Positions 23,180 through 35,935 of a stretch of 64,000 nucleotides of DNA are shown here, piece after piece (position 1 is the first letter of the stretch; the number at the start of each line of letters is the position of its first letter). This DNA is from Malania oleifera (lineage: Eukaryota; Streptophyta; Magnoliopsida; Santalales; Ximeniaceae). The notes under the pieces are model-generated. The model had not been told where the DNA came from. It saw only the letters and a program-made list of their open reading frames with translations, and searched no databases. The position numbers were made by a program, and so were the translations under genes. The DNA is taken from positions 56,631,673 to 56,695,672 of the forward strand of contig NC_080426.1 of NCBI RefSeq assembly GCF_029873635.1, given 5' to 3'.

Positions 23180-26014
23180 GAGATAGAGAGAGAGAGAGAT
23201 GAGAGAGACCGGTTAAAGGTAAAATTAAAGGTCCCCCCCCCCCCAGGTTTTCCATGATTTATATGCACTGTGTATAGGAAATTATGAATGCAGGTGTCCA
23301 TGTCTAAGCTTCAGGTTCACACTCAAACTTGAACCAAATCATTGAAGTTGAACCAAACAACTCCCAAAACCTGAGTTGAGAGCAACAACCCAAACCTGAA
23401 CTCGGGTTCAAGTCCCTAACCCAAACGAAAACCCCCAACCCGAACTCGAATTTGGTTTCCAATCACATTCAAGACCCAAAGCCCAGCCCACTTTTTAAAA
23501 CAAAGCCAACTTCCTATTTTTAAATCAAGCCTAGGTTCATTTGTTTTAAAAAAAAAAAACCAAAGCCCAATTTTAAAAAGACTAACTCAAGGCCCATTTG
23601 TAAAACAACCAAGGTCCATTTAGTTTTAAAAACTTTGGGCCCGCACTCACATTTTTTAAAACCCGACCCACATGGTTTTAAAATAATCTAAGGCCCAACT
23701 CATTTTTAAACCTCACCCATCAAACTCTCTCTTAAACCCAAGGCCCACTTTCAGTGTTCAAACTGGGCCCAGGCTCATTCTTATAAAAAAAACAAAAAAA
23801 AAACAAAACAAAAAAACCCAAAGCCCAACATTCGCTTAAAAAAATAGCCCAGACCCGTTTTTTTTTAAAAAAAAAAAAAAAAACCTAATCCAAGCCCATT
23901 TTTGAAACCCAATCCATTTTTAAACTAGGCCCAAATCCAACACGTGTCTAACCCTACTCGGGCTCACCCTGAGTCCACCCAGCCCCCACGGTTTGACTCT
24001 AGCAAGTTAACTCAACATCAACTCACCGGGTTGAGACAGAACTAAGAGAAGATAGATAAGTATGAAAGATTAGGGTTCTAGTGAGAGGCAAACCCAAACT
24101 GAGTTTGTTCGAATAGATTAGAAAGAGAGCATGGAGTTCGTGTTTGAGGGAGTGACAAAAAGAAAGAGCCAGTGCTTCGGTTCAAATGAACATGAAATCA
24201 AAGAGTGATTTTCATATCAAGGAGAAGGTATTTTAGGAAGAATTAGGGTTTTCAAGGGTTTGCGTTCGAAGAAAGAGAGGATTCAGATATGAGGGTCTCT
24301 GGCTGTGACCATTAGAATAAGAAGGAAAGGGAGAAGAACAGAGATGGCAGGGCGATTGCGGAGGGAATTAGAGTGAAGTAGAAGGGAAGACCGGAGATCG
24401 AGAGAACCAAAGAGAGGAGAGCCTCAAATATGGTAAAATGTGGGTTTTCAGAGGTGATCGTTTGAATAATAACATAGAGGATAGAAAGAAGGAGAAGAGA
24501 AAGAGCAAAAACTAGGGTTTCTGCTCGCAGGGCTACAGAGAGGAAGAAGAGAGGAGGAGAGAAGAGAGGAGGGAGAGAGTGCTTTAAGAGGGAGAGAGAA
24601 TGAAAATGGGGGAAACAAAAATATTTGGCTTAAGTATCTTTCACCTCGAGACCACAAGCGATTGACACGTGGTTCCACACGTTCAAAGGGCTATGCGGCC
24701 TTTTGTCCATGCTCCAGATTAAGCCACGTCAGGGATCCGTGCACACTCTACTCCCCACTGTTTGATCCATGCTTCCTAGTAAGGGTTGATATAACACCAC
24801 GTCATCGATCGTCATCCGCGTATGCCCATCCACTCAGCTACCAACACGTGGTTCATCTCACTCCACTTATGCAACATGTTACGCGGCTGCCTCCACCATT
24901 GCCCGATTTGTGTTTCTTCAGGACAGTCGCAATGGTAAAACATTAACAGCCTAAGACGCATCGGATCCCCTAATAAGTGGTCGATGCGTGGCCTCTCAAT
25001 TTCATGCTGATGTCAGTGCTGGCTAGTGGAAGAAGCCGAACATGTGTGCTCGTTGGTATGCTACGTGTCCTCGTCTGAAAGAGCCACGTGGACTAGCCTG
25101 GACCCGGACCAGCCCCCGTGAATTGTTAACCCCCCCCCCCCCTACTTTGATCGATTCCTCCACGAGCTAGTTTGTCTCACTAAACTAGTCCTAGACTGGT
25201 TTTTATTATTTTGTTTTTGTATTATATTAAATTTTTTATTTCTAAATTCATCAAAACATGGAAAAATAACAAAAAAAATCAAAATAATCAAAGAAAAATT
25301 CTAAAAATATTTTCTACTTGCTCGTAATTATTTTGCTTAATTATGTTTTTGTATCATATTAGTTAATTGTTTAAAATTTCATGAAAAATATAAATAAAAA
25401 ATAAAAAATTAGAGAAAAATTAGGAAAAATATTTTTGAGGTTGAGAAAATTTTTTTGCAAACTTTTCATCCTAAAAGAGTTCAAAACCTCCCAAGATTTT
25501 TAAAAATACTATTTCTTACTTAGAAAAAACCTATAAATTCCAAAAAATCTAGGAGTGTATTTTTGTGACATATTTTCGCAATATTTCTTTCCCTACGATT
25601 TCAAAAGGGGGCATAGGCTCTTCAGAGTATTGTATGTCTTAGTTTTGAGGGAATCTGTATATTATGTAAATATTTGCGTGGTTTATTCATTTGTATGTGC
25701 AACTTGTAATTTTTCAAATGGAGTAAAATAAAAGGCTATTTAATTGAATTTGGAATAATCTTCAATTAATTAGGTACCATTCGTAGAATGGGCATGTAGG
25801 GGGTGCTAATACCTTCCCCTCACATAACCAAACTCCCAATCCCTACGTTGGTGTACGCACACCGTTTCTACCTTAATTGGGTAGTAATCACATGCTCTTA
25901 CCACACTCCAAAAGGTTAGTAGCAACTCCATCACATTCCATTTTTCATGAAAACTAAAACCATTTTTCATTCGCCCATCCTAGGGCACCCTCACTCCGCG
26001 GGAACGTCGTGACA
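21972..26014 (+). mobile_element. Probable 4-kb solo LTR (family H, Tat/Ogre-like)
   Basis: The right end reads GGGAACGTCGTGACA, preceded by GGGGGTGCTAATACCTTCCCC about 200 bp upstream, a block I associate with Tat/Ogre-type LTRs. The left end is placed at TGAGTCACC because AGGA is found directly outside both ends (21968-21971 and 26015-26018). A 4-bp match is weak, so the left end is uncertain. Inside, 22230-23220 is purine-rich on this strand, with (GA)n at about 23138-23200. 23320-23960 is rich in AAGGCCCA..TTTTAAAA-type degenerate repeats, and poly-C runs lie at about 23236 and 25131. ORFs in it are low-complexity shadows. Confidence 0.5.
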
Positions 26015-27282
26015 AGGAAGAAACTAACTACAGTTTGTCTCAAACTGTCGATAGTTTTGTCGATGGTTTCAGGTTCAGAAGAAGCAATCGACGGCTCTGT
26101 AGAGTTACATCAACGGTTTGGTCTTATTTTCATCAATATTGACTCAAGATAAGTATTCCCTCTATGCTTGACCTACAAGAAAATTCCTTAAACATTGTTG
26201 ATACAAAAAGTATTCATTTCCATAAGTAAAGATTTACCGAATTAGGATCAATTTGGTAAAGAAATTTGTCATTTGTAATATCTGATTCTTGCTCAAAAGT
26301 GTGAGTTTATTCTTAGGTACTTTCTCATTAGTGGCTAATCAAGAGAATAGATCTCCTATCACCGTTCAATAAGGCCTCATGTACTTCTGAATTCTCAATG
26401 CCAAATAGTAAGAACATACTTATCATAAGTATGAAACTTTTATGGAAAATGTCCACTTATGAATAATTTAGAATTTCGTACTAAATTTAAAAATAGCTCT
26501 TGGGCTATATACTCAATCTAATAAGCATCCCCTATCGAAAAATACATGAATTATCATTTGGGTGCTAAATAGAAAGCAATACCAAAGTAATTCTGAGAGA
26601 GGTTATATTAACATAAGGCTAATCTTCCTCTTATCTAAGATTGCTCAACAAAAGCATCTAGCGCTCAATAGAATGCTCAATATACATTTAATTATATTAT
26701 GCTTACATAGACATATTCTAGAACTGCTAACTTGGCATATTATCAAAATCAACGTATTTTACATTTTAGCAGAAAATTTGTCCTCTGCAGTGGCAATAAT
26801 GGAAGGCTCTCATTGCCAAGTGATGAACTGGCTTAGTTTTATCCTTAACTCACTTGAATCAAGAACAATGTTGCTTTGAGAATTAAATATGAAAGGACAC
26901 CTTTTATATCATTATTCTCATTTGTGCCAACATTGAATCAATGAGGGGTTTATCTTATCTACATCTCAAATAAATATTGGGTTCCCTCTTAATACTCTAC
27001 TTATTCATTATTAAGTTATTTATATAAGAGTTTCTGTCAAGATGGTTTGGTTTAGCACCAAACCGTCGATAGTTTCAAGTAAAACCATTGACGGAATTTA
27101 ACCGAGAGGATTATTTTTGGGTTCTATCCCAAACCATTGACAGTTTCAGTCGAGAGGATGATTTCAAACTCACATAAACTCGTTTTTAATGAAGACCTAA
27201 ACCTCTAGCTCTCAAATTTTCGTCTCCCCTTCGTCCAAAACACTCCCAAATCGTAAATATATCCTAGAAAACTTTCATTCCA
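26015..27282 (+). other. Unassigned region upstream of an env-like ORF, with E-type motif repeats
   Basis: Degenerate AAACCGTCGATAGTTT-type motifs lie at 26030-26115 and 27058-27155. A TATA-like CATAAACT is at about 27172, and a pyrimidine-rich leader runs to the ATG at 27283. I could not recognise domains in the 105-codon ORF at 26562-26879. Confidence 0.4.
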
Positions 27283-27780
27283 ATGGCTCCTAAGAACAAA
27301 AGAAGTGAGGGAAGATCCTCAAGAAGACAAGACAAGGCACCACTTCGGGATTCCACTCCTCCTTAATCTGATTAAAGAACGAGAAAATTTTCTGAGGAAT
27401 GGGCGAGCAGATTTGTGTCTAAGGAAGCCTTCACCCGATTCAAAACCTATATATCCAAGAGGAATGTGGTAAGTAGAAAAATCATGCCCTTAATATTACT
27501 TGGGGATAATTTTTCAATGTTCATAGATAAATTTAAGGCTATAGGCTAGGAGTTCTTAATGACTTATGATGACCTGGTTTATCTTGAGTTGGTTAAAGAA
27601 TTCTATTCAAACTTCGTACCTTCTACTCATAGGGAACCTGTGCATTCCATGGTTAGGGGTGAGATTATACATCTAGATTCCGACACTTTGAATGAAGTTA
27701 TAAAGTGCGAAAGATACAACATAACAAGTCACCCTAGCAAAAATTGGCCAATATACAGGGATTGGTTTAAATCCCCATGA
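27283..27780 (+). pseudogene. N-terminal half of a plant-transposon/env-like ORF (element E)
   Basis: It starts at an ATG (27283) with a basic N-terminus (MAPKNKRSEGRSSRRQDKAP). KFSEEWASRFVSKEAFTRFK, YDDLVYLELVKEFYSNFVP and VRGEIIHLDSDTLNEVIK follow. This layout matches the N-terminal part of the plant 'putative plant transposon protein' family (PF20167-like), found in SIRE-type elements and in scattered genomic copies; no biochemical role is known to me. In-frame stops occur near 27364, 27373, 27547 and 27778. Just after 27780 the frame is cut by copia element C2 at the AAACT duplication. The continuation is at 43851-44430, in the same frame, so the two pieces were one ORF before the insertion. 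The family assignment is from memory of architecture. Confidence 0.65.
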
Positions 27781-27822
27781 GGTGCTCAAACTTGTTGGAA
27801 TCTTATACCAATTGTTGGAATC

Positions 27823-30697
27823 TCCCCCCTTTTTGATAATGACGCATCAAAGAAAAATGGGATAAGCCTGAAAAAGCTCCCCCTAAGAATATGCATAAAT
27901 TAAATTTAAACAATATGGCACATGCATATTAACAAAAGAAGACAATTTAAAATATATGCATTCAGTTTTAGCAATAAGACACAGACACATACATGCATGC
28001 AGCTTAGATAATTACCCTATGTCCTTAAAAAATATTCCCCCTTTGAGTCAAACATTTTGCTCATAAAAGTTCTCCCCCTTTTGGCATCAGCAAAAAGAGC
28101 TAAGTATAGAAAAAAAAAATGGTTAGTTAAAACAAACTTAGCGAAAGAGAACTCCCCCTTTTTGAGAAAACATTCCCCCCTTTTTATCATTTAAGCGCAG
28201 AAAAAACCTCCCTCTTTATCATACATCATTTGGGCATATAAAATTTTTAAATTGTTTTAAAGATATAACATTTAAGCACATAAGAAAGAAATAAAATGTA
28301 TTTTACGTAAAACCATTTCTTGCTAGATAAAATTATAAATATGTATGTATGTATGTATCTATCTATATATATTTATACATATATATATCTCCCTTATGAT
28401 ATTATCAAGAAGTACTGGGGGTGAAGCATTGCTGAAAGAAACTTTAAAATAAGTCACAAGCAAGCATCAATATTTTGGTTTATCATTTAAGCACACCCCA
28501 AAATATAACTAGAAAAGACAACCATATAGATCCTAAAAATTTATCAAAAATTTATCAATCACATGTAAGATCATATGGCAAATTCAAAGACTATGTGGCA
28601 AGTATTATATTTTTCACTTAAGGTATTCAATAAAAAACATAACAATCAAGCACGTGCCACAATACGTTTCAATGCACATCTAAGCCTAAGAATATAGGTG
28701 AGCACAAACAAGATAGAAAGTTTATTTCAAGAGCTCCCCCTATCAATTTGAAATCTAGCTTAGATGAAGTAAACTGATTATACTAGTTATAGATTTGTTT
28801 CATTATGCCTAGTAGTATAAGCACACATCTTAAATATTTTATCATAACTATACTGGATATTGATTGATTCTTGCAACCAGTATAATTATCCCTATAATTC
28901 ACACATGCATCAAAAAAGTGATATTAAGGCATGATATGATGCTCATAAAGCAAGAACAGTCCATATCAAATCATGAAGCTTTAAGTGCTAGATATAATGT
29001 TAAAGGTTTTTCAGAAGAGCCTCAATATTTCAAAAGGAGAAATGATGCATATGAGTCTTTTATGCTCTCTCTCTCTCTCTCTCTCTCTCTCTATGACAGG
29101 AGCTCAGCTCCTTCTAAGTATGTGATAATTATGTAAGGATGAAGTTTAATTCTCGATTTGAGTTTTCGCTCATCTTTTCAAAAATATTTTATCATTAATT
29201 TTATCATAATCATCTTTAGCACAAGGTGTTATTTTGGAAAAATTCTTGTCAAAATTTCGGCAGCATGCCGTCTGTAAATCGGACATTTTCTTATAAACTT
29301 GTACCTGATAGGTGGTTGTTTTCAACAAAATATTCATATATATCATGCAACAACCTAAAATCCACTACCAACATGCAATTCACATCACTGCATCCACCAT
29401 GCAGGAGGCATTCTAGAATAAGCATGCAATCAGGTAGCAATTATTAATTCATAAATAATCATCTATCTAGCAAAGAGTATAAACACTAAAGAGCAGTGGA
29501 TAGATTTGAGTTCAGTGTAGTTCTTATGAAGACATATAGACATAAATGTTATAAGATGATAAGAGCATTTTAATTTATATGACCATGAAATGGAAATGTT
29601 CCCCCCTGAGTTATGCACTTATTCATTTTATGCCTTTTCTATTTTTCAAATTTTTTAGCCAAGTGTTTTAAGATTTTCAATTATTTAATTTTGGCAATGA
29701 ATGCTTTAGGCTTATCGGACCAAAAAGTCACAATGTATATTCATTTAAGTGTGATAAGTCTGTTTCTGCCTCTTTATGATTTTTAATGCAAAGGAGACAC
29801 GAGATCATAATGGCTTTGGAGCCTTACTGTTCGTGCATAGGTTTCTTGGTTATTTGTATTTCCATATATATTAAAACTTATAGCAATCATATTAGCCATT
29901 CAACTTCACTAAAAGGATATGAAGCTCTAAAGGATTTTATTAAAATTTGAGAGCTTATGAAAGAATTTGAATAAATACTCTTAAAGATTTAATCTCTATT
30001 GAGTTCGGAAGAGTATTTTAGAGAAGCAGAACATTATTTAAAATGTTTTTCGTGCTCGCAAATATGTCCTAACTAGTTATCCAAAGAGCATTTAGAAGTA
30101 TATGATTAATTTTGAACAATGCTCTTTGGAGATTGGAAGGTATCCTTTTGATACGATCATAGATTAGAGCAAGGATACGAACCAATGAATAGATGAATTC
30201 TTTACGGAATGTGATCGTGGTTGGTAAAGAATTCCTGTGGACGTGATGAGCCAAAAATTAGAGATTTTAATGAATTAATCACATAGGTATTTTATTATAA
30301 TTCGATGAACAATATGAATCCCTTCAAAGCTGCCTCTAATTTGGCTAAGAAGGATGTCTTATAATAAACACTTAATGGAATAGGAATTTATGATCATTTA
30401 TGCTTATACCTAGAGTGATGACCGGATTTTGATTAATGAGATTAGGGTTAAAGATATACAAAGTAGGATGGATCCCTGAAGCTCATCTCTCTGCAATGGA
30501 CAATAGTTGCTTAACTTAAGATATTTTATCTTTAAGCATAAGTTAAACATTTAGAATTATTTACCAAGCAAGAATGCCTTGTCCATTTGGAAGTGGATTT
30601 CATTCAAGTATGTTATAGCCAATGTTTTCATATTTTATCCAATCATTATGATATATATTCGTGTTAAGTTTAGATTGGATATTTTATTTGAGAATTT
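27823..30697 (-). other. 3' non-coding region of element C2
   Basis: Several CCCCC-containing PPT-like tracts (minus strand GGGGGAG) occur at about 27823, 27879, 28037, 28071, 28152, 28175, 28734 and 29598. The hairpin motif CGGCAGCATGCCG is at about 29259. Patches align with 11048-12560. A CT microsatellite is at about 29066-29092. The ORFs at 28864-29136, 29226-29447 and 30069-30254 show no domain. Confidence 0.65.
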
Positions 30698-32931
30698 TGA
30701 AAAGTAAGGTGTAGTCCCAAGAGGGGGGTGAATTGGAATATAAAAATTTCTTTTAATTCCTTTTAAGAATCCTTAACCTTATTTTATTTCTTTGAACTAA
30801 TTCTTCACTTGTTTGTTTAATTCTTTAATCACTCAAGAACTTAGTTCTTTTAATTCAATCAATCAACACAACTATGTAAACAACCAAGCAACCAAACCAA
30901 TCATTCAAGTAACCAAGCCAATCGACCACAATTGGAAAAACAAACAACCAAATGATTTTCCAAGCACAAGTTACCTGTAGCACGATTTAGATTGATGGAA
31001 GCTTGCAAGATTCAGTAGTCTTTGGAATATAAACACAATCCACTCAATATCAAGCTTTAAACCATTCAATCACAATATAACTTTTGTTGTCAACCCTGAG
31101 TATATAAATTTGATTCAAGCCCTGTAGTGAATGATAATTTGTGTTTATTGGCGTAAAGCCTTGTATTAATTAATTTGCTTAATATGATGTGTAATATAAA
31201 ATCCAACACAATATTCACACTCTTTCCAATATTCAAAATCCAAATAAACTATCAGTTAATTTATTTTTGGGTGTTTAACCAAGTAACGTACTCCCAAATG
31301 GTTTCCGCAATCTCAGATCTAAATTAAACTTTAAGTTTACTTGATTTCCAAATATATGTAATATGTAATATATATGATGTCCAATTAAACCATCCACGCA
31401 ATTTAAATATACTGAAAATAAAGAGTAAGGGATCGAGAGAGTGAGACCGGGATTTTTACAAGGTTCGGCTTATACCTAACCTACGTCCTCGCCTTTGGTA
31501 AACCACCAAAGGATTCACTAAACATGTTCCTTTAACAAGCAGAACAAACCTTTACAACACACCTTGGTTAAGGCTATAGTCCGCCTTCTCCAAACAATAT
31601 ACCCTCGTTCGATCACTCCTTCAAATAGGCTAGAGCCCGACTCTCTAAGCAATATCCCCTTGCTTAGCCAATGATCCAAACAATCCTTGGAACATCAAAG
31701 AACTACAAGAGACAAAAATAATCTGCGTACAAATATACTCTCACAAAGAGCAAGTTAATACAATTTCAGTGCTATATACTTCAATGTAAAAATATCAATG
31801 TGAAATAAAATGAAGCCCAAGTGTAGAATTCACCAATATCCTTCTTAGATAAGGATTAGTAGCGGGAATTTAGAGAAGGAAGGATCATCACTTCAGAATA
31901 TATCAACAAAAGAGTTTTGCAATGAGTGAACAAGAGAACTTTGTAAAAACAAGAGTGCTTTTAGCTTCTTAAAAGGATTTTTCAATTTATGGTATATTTT
32001 GATTTGCAAAACCATGTATTTGTAGGCTTTTAAAAGGGGTTTCTTGTTGCCCAAGTTTACTTAGAGTATTTCCCAAGTTTTTAGAAAGTTTGGAGCCCAA
32101 GCAACTAATGTTTAAAAAGTAAATTTTTTGAAAAATATGCCTATTAACAGTGTTCAGACGTCTGAACTTTCGAGTTCAATTGTCTGAGGTGGTTCTGCCT
32201 CTTTAAAAAAATTTCAGCAAAATCTTCAAATGACTGAACTTAATCTTCAGTCAACTGAAGATATTTTTCATACGACTGAAGTTAAGGGTCAGACGACCGA
32301 AGTGGTGTCAAATGAAAGCTAAGAGAAAATCCTAAAACTTTCATGTTGAACACGTTTTAAAATAATGAGAGTTTGATGGAGAAAATTGTACCTCGATGCG
32401 AATGTATGAAAAATGACAGCAATTGGGAAATCCTCTTTTTAGTGTTTTTTATTCCAGAAATGATTCTAACCTTTTTGAAACAATTTTTAATCTTATAAAA
32501 AATATTTTCCAAGTATGTTAAAGGTATTTAGGTCTAAGAAGTTAGTTGAAGAGCTTCATAATATTTCAAACAATATTTAAACATTAAAGTACTTTCATAA
32601 AAACTTCTAAGACTTTTCACATTCTAGGTTTCTTGAGGCTTCATGCTTTGTCTTTCTTTAAGCTCTTTCTCTTTGCTTTTCTTTTGCTCTTTTGAATTCT
32701 AACTTTTCTTTGGCTTATCATCCATGTCCTCATTTTCTTCAAACTTTAAAGTATCATCTTTAAATCCATACTTTGACACTTTTAAGCTTCATTTGATCCC
32801 TGTGAGCACTTTGACCTTACTTTCTCATATATGAGCCCTGAGATAACATTACTCACACAAATAAGTTAAATTCCACTTATTTGTTAGCATCAAAACAAGA
32901 TAACAAGATTTTAAGCCTCTTAAGGCCAACA
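30698..32931 (-). mobile_element. 3' LTR of element D
   Basis: 2234 bp. On the minus strand it starts TGTTGGCCTTAAGAGG after the PPT and ends ACTACACCTTACTTTTCA. It lacks about 150 bp of the palindrome-array region present in the 5' LTR (junction near 32310, GTGT at both edges) and differs at many single bases. TTCAGACGTCTGAA at 32153-32166 is a perfect palindrome. Confidence 0.9.
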
Positions 32932-34119
32932 ATCTCTCCCTTTTTTATGATGACAAACAAGGAGCAAAAATTTGAGTAAGCCTTAAAAAGGCTCCCCCTT
33001 TCAATAAGTATCATATTGACAAACTTAACAATATCATGATCAATTTCAAAAACTCTTTTACTGTCATGCTCATATATCAAAATCACATTATTCAATATTA
33101 ATATCAATCAACATCAAGTACTTCTCCTCCTTTAGATATATCATTTCAATAAGCTTCCAATTTTTAATATCATACTCAATTTTTGCTGCCTAAAACTTCT
33201 CCCCCTTTTGACATTGATCAAAAAGAGTAAGACTTTAAATACTAAGGCTATGAGCAACAATAAAAAATAGAGTTCTTTAAACTTTAGCATGCATGATAAT
33301 TCATGATACCAATTATTTATTCCATGATTCCAATTTAATAATTAGGGAAGAAACATAATACAAGCAATAAGTCATAATACTCCCCCTGAATTTAATACAT
33401 TCAGATTTGATACCAATTATGCTTTTAAGATTATTATTCATGCTTCATATATTGATTCATATCTTGTATGTTCTCATGAAAACACTCATCAAATACCAAT
33501 ATCATGTTAACATCATCAACATCATAACATGCTCATTAATTCAATTATGCTTATCATTCTTAAATATCAGTTTGTGATACCAATTGAACCTTTTAAATTG
33601 TGATACCAATTAAAATTTTGAAAATGTGATACCAAAAATACTTTATAGATACCAAAGCTAATATCACATCATGCATAGTTCATGGATATCAAAAATATCA
33701 TTCATAGCTCATGGATTATAAGAGCAGCACAAGACATATTTATCCACTTGATTAATCTCATGCTCAAACTCCATACTTCATAATCATGCTCAAGTTTGCA
33801 ATATAATGAGCCATACATTATTAATATGAGTCAAGTCATGATCATACTTGTAGTATATATAGATAATTAGCACAACATGTATTTCATTTTCATTTGCTTT
33901 GTCATATTGCTCAAGTTGTCTTCAACTATATCTCATTCTTAAAATGTTTTTTATCAAAATATTCATGTAATATGCTTGATTTTTTCTTTCATATGAATTT
34001 TTTTTCCAATTTTTAAAACTCTCTATTTTAAGTTTGTATGAATCATTCTATGATTTTGGCCAACAATGTTATTTAATTTTTTTTGTGTTTCAATAAACAC
34101 TTTAAGATTTTCAAGGCTT
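32932..34119 (-). other. PPT and 3' non-coding region of element D
   Basis: PPT-like GGGGGAG-type tracts on the minus strand occur at about 32935, 32993, 33200 and 33382. The tract near 33200 continues into the CAAAAAGAG block shared with C1 and C2. The short ORF at 32877-33107 is not convincing. Confidence 0.65.
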
Positions 34120-35935
34120 TTATCTAGCTACCCATACCTTTTTGGGTCTGGTAGGTTTCACAAGGGATGTTTCTTTTACTCTCCATATTTGTTTAGTTTT
34201 CACACCCTTTCTTTTAAATGGACATTCAAACTTCATATGTCTCTTCTTCTTACATTGATAGCATATGGTGTTAGTGTAAGCATTACTAGATGTGGTAGCA
34301 TAGTCTTTGGAGGCTTTCGAAAAATAACCCATGTAAAGATTCTTTTTCTTTTTATTTTCAACCCCATTAAATCCAATACCTTCTTTGTTTAAGGTCATCC
34401 TTTGTGATCCTATCATTTTGTCAAAGTTTGCCTTTCCTTTAGTGAAGTTATAAATGATCTTTTCTTTATCTTAAATTTTATTTTTGAGATCATTTATCTC
34501 TATATCTTTCTTGCCATCTACTTTCTTTAGTGATTTCTCTAATTCTAGAGATAGTTTTCTTATCTTATCCTCTAATTCAAAAATATATATATCTTTCTCA
34601 TATATCGTAGAGGATAGGGAACGATGGTCTTCTATCATTTTTTCATTCTTGCATTCTAATTCTTTGATTTTCAAGTCTTTTTCCTTTCAACAAGATTTTT
34701 GGATTCTAACTCCTTTGTTATAGCTTCATTCTTACTTTCTATTTTCTTGAGTCTTGAATCCTTTTCTCTTTCAACAGTTTTAATTGCTTCTAACTCTTTC
34801 ATCAATCCTTCATTCTTATTTTTCAATGAAGTATTTTGTTTAGTTACTTTGATTAGCATCTTATGGACTTTGAATAAATCATTTTGTAATTCATCATAAG
34901 ATGGCATACACTCACCATCAGATTCATCACTATAAGAATTATTTAAAGATTTAGATGGGGAGCTTTCCTCATTGTCCCAAGCCATAAAATAGGTATAAGC
35001 AACCTCTTGGTCACTTGATTCATTTTCCGAACTACTTGTACTATCCCAAGTAGTGGCTTTCATGGTCTTTTTCTTTTTCTTCTTAGACTCTTTCTTAAGT
35101 AGAGGGCATTCCGGTTTTAAATGTCTAGCTTTGTTGCAATTATAGCATGTAGGAGTTTTACTTTTAGATTTCTTTTGCTGATTTCTTCTCCTTCTTTATC
35201 TGATTCGGTGTCTTGGTTTCTTCTTTTAAATTTATTTCTCCTTCTTAGTATCCTTGCTAGCATTTTAGATATGAAGGCTTCTTCATCTTCATCCATTTCA
35301 CTACTTGAGTTTTCTTTTAAGGCTTTAAAGGCTATTGATTCTTGGGCTTTGGTTTTTCCATTCTTTTCATTTATAGTCATTTGGTATGTGAGGAGAGAAC
35401 TTATAAGTACATCTAAGGAAATGGTTTTCAGATTTCTTCCTTCCGTTATGGCAGTGGCTTTTGGTTCCCATATAGTTGGTAGCCCTCTAAGAATTTTCCT
35501 TATCATCTCATAAGTAGTGTAGGTTTTTCCTAGTGCATTTAGGGAATTTATTAGGTGAGTGAACCTAGTAAACATATTAGTTATGGATTCATTCGGGTTC
35601 ATCCTAAAGGCTTCATATTCACTTGTAAGCATATCGATCCTATTATCCTTAACATCTATAGTTCCTTCATATGTTACTTCTAATTTGTCCCATATCTCCC
35701 TAGCTAATTTGCAAGTCATTATTCTATTAAATTCATTGGCATCTAAAGCACAATATAGAGCATTCATGGCACTAGAATTTACATGCAACATCTTATAGTC
35801 TAAGTCTATCATATCGATTTTCTCCTTAGGGACTTGTTTTCCATCAACTATCTTAGTGGGAATTTGGTCACCTTCCATGACAACCTCCCAAGCTTCCCAA
35901 TTCATAGTTTGAAGATATATTTGCATTCTCTTTTT
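34120..35935 (-). pseudogene. Ty1/copia gag remnant, SIRE type (element D)
   Basis: The 269-codon frame (35926-35117) is a UBN2/copia-type capsid: NWEAWEVVMEGDQIP at the start, then LYCALDANEFNRIMTCKLAR, IWDKLEVTYEGT and LRGLPTIWEPKATAI. A frameshift near 35180 moves a CX2CX4HX4C knuckle (CYNCNKARHLKPEC) into another frame. The next frames (35063-34671 and 34674-34471) encode a Ser/Glu-rich segment (SSENESSDQE) and a long coiled coil rich in Lys/Glu/Leu. A second knuckle, CYQCKKKRHMKFEC, and the PTRPKKVWVAR sequence that usually precedes protease are at 34416-34120. At least one frameshift and stops disable it, but damage is mild. Two knuckles around a coiled coil is a feature of SIRE-like Gag. 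Pol is missing after it. Confidence 0.88.

Noticed and set aside
24662-24946. 94-codon plus-strand ORF in LTR H
   Set aside because: No domain and no splice or promoter context; it lies within repeat-like sequence.
34066-34392. 108-codon plus-strand ORF
   Set aside because: Antisense of the copia gag knuckle region of element D.
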